Shown piece after piece: positions 58,977 to 64,000 of a DNA stretch of 64,000 bases. Numbering within the stretch: the first letter of the stretch is position 1; each line of letters begins with the position of its first letter. The translations under genes and the position numbers were made by a program. This DNA comes from Lytechinus variegatus (taxonomy: Eukaryota > Echinodermata > Echinoidea > Temnopleuroida > Toxopneustidae): the NCBI RefSeq assembly GCF_018143015.1, contig NC_054743.1, forward strand, positions 35,529,243-35,593,242, read 5' to 3'. A model generated the notes under the pieces. It was given only the letters and a program-made list of their open reading frames with translations. It did not search any database and was not told where the DNA came from.

Positions 58977-59930
58977 TTAGTTGAACTTTTCTTTCTTTTC
59001 CTCAAATTGTCAATGCTTTAAATGATTGAAAATCCACTATTTTACGTGCAAATTGGCAATGTTTGACGAAATACCTTATATTCAGCTTTCTTATAAATAT
59101 TTGTATTTATTTATTCATTATTATTAAACACACCCTTTCGTCCAAACCGGGGGGGCTTTGGACGAAAGGGCGCGTTCCAGTGAACGCGACGCGACGTGGC
59201 GCTACCAACGCACCCTTTCGGCCAAACCGGGGGGGCTTTGGACGAATCTTCGCGTTCGCGTTGACGCACCCTAACGCGACAGCACCCACCCTTTCGACAT
59301 AAGCCTATAATTTGTGTTATATTTGCTTGACTTTCTTTCTTGAATAAGTTTTTCAATCTCTCTATATACATTGTATATGTTTTAGAAAGATTGATGTATA
59401 TTTTTGTTGTATAAGTGGACTTCAGGGAATGGTTGTATACAGGAAGGGGGGGGGGGGCAAATTCCCGATCAGCTGTTGTGAAAACACATTTTTTCCTTAA
59501 CATTTCATGAAAACTATGAAAAATTTGCAAATGTGAGCTTGGTCCGTTATTTTTTTTCAAAAATATGTTTGAGTCTTGCACCCCCCCGGAGATATTATCC
59601 TACACTTTGAAAGGAATATTTGACAGGGTCAGACTTTACCCCTTTTTCAATATTTTCTTTTATGGCGCCGGTGAAGTGCAAAAATATGTGCGCCGCTCGG
59701 CAGTGCGCACCCCCTTTCGCCAAAAGCTGGATCCGCCTATGATCATTGTATCAAATTACAATGGACCCAGTTGTCCTGATACACCCTTCTGATCGACTAG
59801 CAATTATAATTTGTTCGCTTTGACAAACACATTTTTGTGTGAGATTTTGTTGTTATTTACTTCAAAGATTCAAAGTTCGAAAGGAAGAAAGCCAGAATAA
59901 ACATCTTTGTGACTCATCCGGGACTTGTTC

Positions 59931-59938
59931 TGACGTCA
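59931..59938 (+). promoter_or_regulatory. CRE palindrome upstream of the REPS1-like gene
   Basis: A perfect TGACGTCA, the CREB/ATF consensus, lies 166 bases before the start codon in a segment without a TATA box. This fits a housekeeping promoter. Confidence 0.5.
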
Positions 59939-59942
59939 CCGA

Positions 59943-59955
59943 CAATATGGCTGCC
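59943..59955 (+). promoter_or_regulatory. YY1-like site near the REPS1-like transcription start
   Basis: CAATATGGCTGCC resembles the YY1 core (AANATGGCGGC) that often sits at or just after the start site of TATA-less genes. It lies five bases beyond the CRE. The inference is from sequence similarity only. Confidence 0.4.
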
Positions 59956-60103
59956 ATCAGTGATGCGAAAGGAACGAAAAGGAGGGTGTGATTACCCATC
60001 AATTTCTAGGTTTTCGTGATATTTACATCAGGTTTTACAGATTTCCAGCCTCTCTCTTGATTTCAAATTCTTTCGGCCCTGATTTCGAATCTTAATATCA
60101 GCC

Positions 60104-62374
60104 ATGGAGGGTTCTTTCTTGAGTCCCGCAGAGCAGCAATATTACCCCGAGCTCTTCAGCAAATCCGACAAGGAAAGCTCCGGGCGAGTTGCGGCCCAGA
60201 GAGCGATGAGTTTATTCAGGTTGAGTCCGCAGCTCTCGGACGACGTAATTCAGAGGGTAGGTCGGAAACCCGGTCCCGGATTAGTCATTTATCTTTAAGT
60301 TTGTCTAGTTTTGACTGTTTTGTTAATGTTAAATGAATATATTCTGATGCATATTATTTTCAAAATTAGTAACCATGTTAATAATCAAACTGAATTTGTC
60401 AATGATAAAACTTAAAGTTAAAAGTGAAGTGATGTTGACGACTGATGTCTGAACGAAGCTAGAAAATGTGGAGATCAATTATTATGAATCAAACTAGCAT
60501 GAATCATGTCATGTGATGTGACTGTATGAAATCAGTTCTAGTGGTTCGTTTTTCAGTTTTATTTTCATGTGTAATTACTTCAACATATAAACATATTTCT
60601 ACATGAAGCAGGTTAAATTAATTTAGAATTCCAAAAATGGCAAAATGCCCATTTTTTACCCCCCCTTTTTTTAGCAAACCAATTTGGCTGCCACTAGTTG
60701 CAATTAGCGCTCCTTTTTTAGTATGTATAACTGAGGAAAAAGAAAGAGACGAAAGGTTTATTTCGAAACTAATATCAAATCCAATTTGTGGAAATCTTTA
60801 TTTCAAGAAAAGAGAAATTAAACCCAGATAAGAAAGGCTTGCTAGACCCTATTTAATGCTCAATGAGATACCTCAAAGTCTTGGTTAAAAGCAATGGGAC
60901 TTTTGCATTTCAAGATATTGAATTATGTGTAGGAATATATAAATTATCAATGATAAAGCTACATGGATGCACCACTCATTTGCATATCAATTTCAATGGC
61001 TAAATGTGCACTTGCAATTTATGGAACTGTGACTGCACTGTGACAAAGAATTCCCATTCAGACTTACTACAGAGGCAGCAATAAATCACAAAAATTCATA
61101 AAAAAACGGGCGACTATTTCCAGTTTTGCAGAGCCCTCTTGAATTTCTTATTTTCTTTCAACAATATGGCCGTGTTTGAAGCACAGGAAATGCAATTTCC
61201 TTTACCCCTTCCAATTCCAACAGTAAAGTCAGGGCCCTGTTGTACAAAGAGTTACTATTGATCCAATCAATCGTAACTCTATGGAAATCCATCACTCATA
61301 ATTTTTTCCACAGAAAATTTGCACAATGTCCTCTGTTACAAACTAAAAGGAAGCACAGTGAATTTTCAAGAAAACAATGAATGCATGAATATACATCACA
61401 GCTAGAATTTGCCTAGAAAATATTTTGAACAAACATGCATAATAGATGTTGACGTTGCTGGCCGTCCATAGTTGCGATTGATCAGATCAATCGTAACTCT
61501 TTGTACAACAGGGCCCAGGTCTTCAGAAACACACCTGGATTTTCATTTTTAAAGCTTTAGATTATTTACCATAAATTAGAGTAAAAAGCCTGTTCAAATA
61601 TTAATATTGCCATAATTTTTATCTTTTGTAGACCTAAACGAAGAATGTAGCTTTAGGTCCCTCCATTATGTACAAGAGATTGGAAATCATCATTAGCTGG
61701 TGATATTCTGAGTTAGCACCTGACTGATTGTCTCCATTCTTGCATTGTGCATACAATATTATACAAATGACAAATAAAATACCACCTCAGAAGCCAACCT
61801 GGCAAGCACATGATATCTTCAGAGTTTTCATGTCATGTCATTCTTATGTGGGAAATCTGGGAACCAATTGGATAGTAGGCCTATTCTGATTATTAATCCT
61901 ATGTTTAACGGTTAACACTAGTCTACACAATACATGTAGGCCTAATTTGAGTCCCCACTTCCATGGGAGATTCCATACATGGAGTATGTCTGTTAAAGAT
62001 AATTTGTTTGACATAAGTCATTAATTTTTTTCCCTTGTTTTTCCATTCTCTTATCACAACAATACTAATGTCAAACATTTTTGCTGGAGGATTAACATAA
62101 TTGTATTTTTTAATGAATGAGGGTTAATAAACCGTGGCTATCAGAGTACACCCAATGTATTGGTAAGTGGGGGTACCAATGCCAGAGGGTTAAACCATGT
62201 AAAACATGAATTTAATGGTTTGAATTGTATATTTTTCAATACAGATTAATGAGCTGTGTGGAGCTGGGAGATTAGGGTACTACGGTAGGAGTCAGTTTTA
62301 TTGCGCTCTCAAGATGATTGCAATGGTGCAGAATGGTCTACCTCTCCCTAATTCTGTGGATTTTGTTATGCAAG
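60104..62374 (+). CDS. REPS1: REPS1-like EH-domain adaptor, first two coding exons (partial)
   Basis: Exon 1 (60104-60256, 51 codons, phase 0, donor GTAGGT) encodes [17 protein letters not shown] and on to DDVIQR; exon 2 (62245-62374, acceptor ATACAG, donor GTGAGT, ends in phase 1) encodes [19 protein letters not shown] and on to VDFVMQ. The join reproduces the N-terminal EH domain of RalBP1-associated Eps-domain proteins, where L.P.EQ.YY.DLF and LCGA.RLGYFGRSQFY are conserved. These proteins bind NPF motifs and RalBP1 at the cytoplasmic face of clathrin-coated structures and act in receptor endocytosis and Ral signalling. The start is in a strong context (GCCATGG). Vertebrates have REPS1 and REPS2; an invertebrate would probably have a single pro-orthologue. 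The rest of the gene lies beyond the window, since no third exon was recognised before 64000. Confidence 0.9.
60257..62244 (+). other. Intron 1 of the REPS1-like gene
   Basis: Bounded by donor GTAGGT and acceptor ATACAG, both in phase 0. It contains a MITE at 61232-61516; otherwise AT-rich. Confidence 0.7.
61232..61516. mobile_element. 285-bp MITE in REPS1 intron 1
   Basis: GGGCCCTGTTGTACAAAGAG at both ends, inverted, continuing through TTACGATTGATC and AATCAATCGTAACTC. Confidence 0.85.
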
Positions 62375-62449
62375 GTGAGTAAACTTGTTGGCTTTTGGAA
62401 CCAGATGGTCCCTAGTGAAATTGGAGTTACAGAATTCAGAAGTCCAGGA

Positions 62450-62665
62450 CCTGTATTCTAAAACCCAATTCAACTTGGATCAAGGTCTAACTCTGTGCTG
62501 AAATTATGTGAAGCTGAAAAGTGTCAAAATTTAGTTTAAATCATATTTCCTTGTTTACTCTGTTGTTATTATTCCCAGACATAAATATAGCTGAGAGATT
62601 GAGCCAGTAATTATATATAAAAAAAGATTTGTGTAATATCTGGCTCTCCTTATTCAAACTACAAC
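62450..62665 (+). mobile_element. Diverged family C MITE downstream of REPS1 exon 2
   Basis: CCTGTATTCTAAAACCCAAT, TCAAGGTCTAACTCTGTGCT and AAAATTTAGTTTAAATCATA follow the family order, but the ends are eroded. Confidence 0.55.
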
Positions 62666-63074
62666 TTTATACCAGAGAAAAAGTAATCTCATAACCTCTT
62701 TAAGAAATTCTCAGAAGTCCAAAGAAAATGAAAAATAGAGAGAAAAATTCGCCCTTTTTCAAAAGAAATTTCTGAGTCTGTTTCGGCAACTCCCCTTTTA
62801 CTTAGGCTAGGTTTGTGGCATGAAAAACACTTGGACAGTTGAAATGCTTTCATAATTATATTATAGCATTATATTCATTGATTCCTATAAAAGAAATTTC
62901 AAGCTTCATGGAAGCACCATGGTGTTGTGGTTTTTGTACTTTTTTGGCTGGTATGTTCACGTGCTTTCTGATGATCATAAAGCAATGTACATGTATGCAG
63001 TCCAAATTCATTGCTCATGAATTCCTGTAATTTAGAGCTTTGCATCAAAAGGACAGTAAATTGCCAAATTTTGT

Positions 63075-63470
63075 CTATTGCCAACTTGTCACTCATCACA
63101 TGGTCTACCTTCATTTAGTCTAATGCCATTCCGTCCATCAACACTTTTGGTCCAAAAACCATGTGGTCCAATAATCACGTCGTCTGATCACCAGTTCGTC
63201 TATGACCATTTGGTCTCATAACCAGTTGGTCTAATAGGCCTACCAATTTCATTTTCATGCTTCTCACCCAATTAACACTTAATCAAATTAGGCCAAATGG
63301 TATATGGACTAAATGGCAATTGGACCAACTGGTTATTATACAAAATGGTGAGTGGATGAATTGGCAATTAGACTCTGTGGATTGTGGACAAACTGATGGT
63401 AGACCAAATGATAGTAGACGAGTCGGTGATTGGATGAATTGGCACTGATTAGACCAATTGAAAATGAGAC
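63075..63470. repeat. Inverted array of TTTGGTCTAATNACC-type units, second locus
   Basis: The left half has CATTTGGTCTCATAACC and CATGTGGTCCAATAATCA words, the right half their complements (ATTGGACCAACTGGTTATTA). Same architecture as 15101-15450. Confidence 0.7.
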
Positions 63471-63521
63471 TAGGATGACGTCTTAGAAAATGTTTCTGAC
63501 TGTACTGGCTTATTAGTCAGA

Positions 63522-63980
63522 GGATCATTAATCCCACTAGTCATGTGCACAATTGCGGTGAGCAACTGTGTTTTTCAAACTTTGCCATAACTTTCTGGAG
63601 GTGTTTTCATACTGAAGGCGAAGTGGAGTTAATACTCCGGAGCAACTTCGGATTGAGTTGATATGCTTGCACTGCGGACCGACATAACACCCCCTCTCAA
63701 ACTGGCAAGCTCTGCAGCGGTGTATCCGCAGTCATTTTCATGGTTTCCAAGCGGAAACTCCCCATGTGTAAATGAATGAAGTTACATGTACGCGAGAGAT
63801 AGGATCATTAATCCCACTCATATGCACAATTGGGGTGAGCAACTGTGTTTTTTCGAACTTCTTCATAACTTTCTGGAGGTGTTTTCATACTGAAGACGAA
63901 GTTGCGTTACTCCGGAGTAACTACGGATTGAGTTGATATGCTTGAGTTGATACGCGAGAGATAGGCGATACCGCACTTCC
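63522..63980 (+). repeat. 280-bp tandem duplication at the window end
   Basis: GGATCATTAATCCCACT, GAGCAACTGTGTTTTT and TAACTTTCTGGAGGTGTTTT occur at 63522 and again at 63802; a third unit may begin near 63955 (CGCGAGAGATAGG). Confidence 0.8.
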
Positions 63981-64000
63981 AGTGTGGGCTAACTCTGTAA

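Larger units (their letters stand above)
57998..59312. mobile_element. 1.3-kb foldback element with ~230-bp inverted arms
   Basis: Left arm 57998-58231 and right arm 59081-59312 are near-identical inverted copies, including GGGTGGGTGCTGTCGCGTTA and TTATAAGAAAGCTGAA. Within each arm CGTCCAAAGCCCCCCCGGTT appears twice. The loop holds (AAT)n microsatellites. Confidence 0.88.
55638..59738. mobile_element. 4.1-kb composite element with ATGATCAT duplication
   Basis: Left CGGTGGATCCAGGGGGGGTG and right CTGGATCCGCC are inverted, and both are followed inwards by GGGGGTGCGCA. ATGATCAT flanks it at 55630-55637 and 59739-59746. The interior holds a GGCGCC minisatellite, a hAT-like MITE and a foldback element. 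The terminal CAG is eroded, so the hAT-type assignment is uncertain. Confidence 0.6.

Overview
The window looks like AT-rich genomic DNA from a marine invertebrate deuterostome, most likely an echinoderm of the sea-urchin type. This is an inference from intron-containing genes, tRNA-headed SINEs, an RTE-clade LINE, many short inverted-repeat transposons, and a REPS-type and a LPMO-like gene. No bacterial, organellar or viral gene set is visible. Only three host protein-coding genes can be supported; nearly everything else is repeat or unrecognised non-coding DNA.

Layout. 1-7900: a SINE fragment, an inverted-repeat element (1006-1823) holding a smaller palindromic MITE, a 46-bp minisatellite of about 32 copies (3326-4812), and two MITEs. 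7921-8992: the coding exon of a class-A GPCR on the minus strand. 9137-14046: nested mobile DNA, including a TTA-flanked 3.8-kb element that contains a tandem array rich in nuclear-receptor DR1 motifs, which is itself interrupted by an RTE LINE with an 11-bp target-site duplication. 14-30 kb: no recognised gene, but several MITEs and tandem arrays. 30603-32135: a second, longer RTE copy encoding most of a reverse transcriptase, with a frameshift. 32-41 kb: a degenerate ~185-bp tandem array, more MITEs and a SINE.

41115-51206 (minus): a ten-exon gene for which every splice phase fits, giving 567 residues. It is predicted to be secreted, and cleavage of its signal peptide would expose an N-terminal histidine of the copper-acquisition-factor/LPMO-like X325 (BIM1) type. 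This module is followed by a roughly 330-residue region that looks like a beta-propeller. It is the most interesting gene in the window. Its introns hold several well-delimited DNA transposons, three of them with clear 8-bp duplications.

51.2-59.7 kb: MITEs, a SINE, a hAT-like insertion in a CAT microsatellite, and a 4.1-kb composite element (55638-59738) carrying a GGCGCC minisatellite, a hAT-like insertion and a large foldback structure. 60104 to the end (plus): the first two coding exons of a REPS1-like EH-domain endocytic adaptor, running off the window, with a CRE- and YY1-like promoter region. The three genes do not form an obvious functional unit; they are independent eukaryotic loci separated by repeats.
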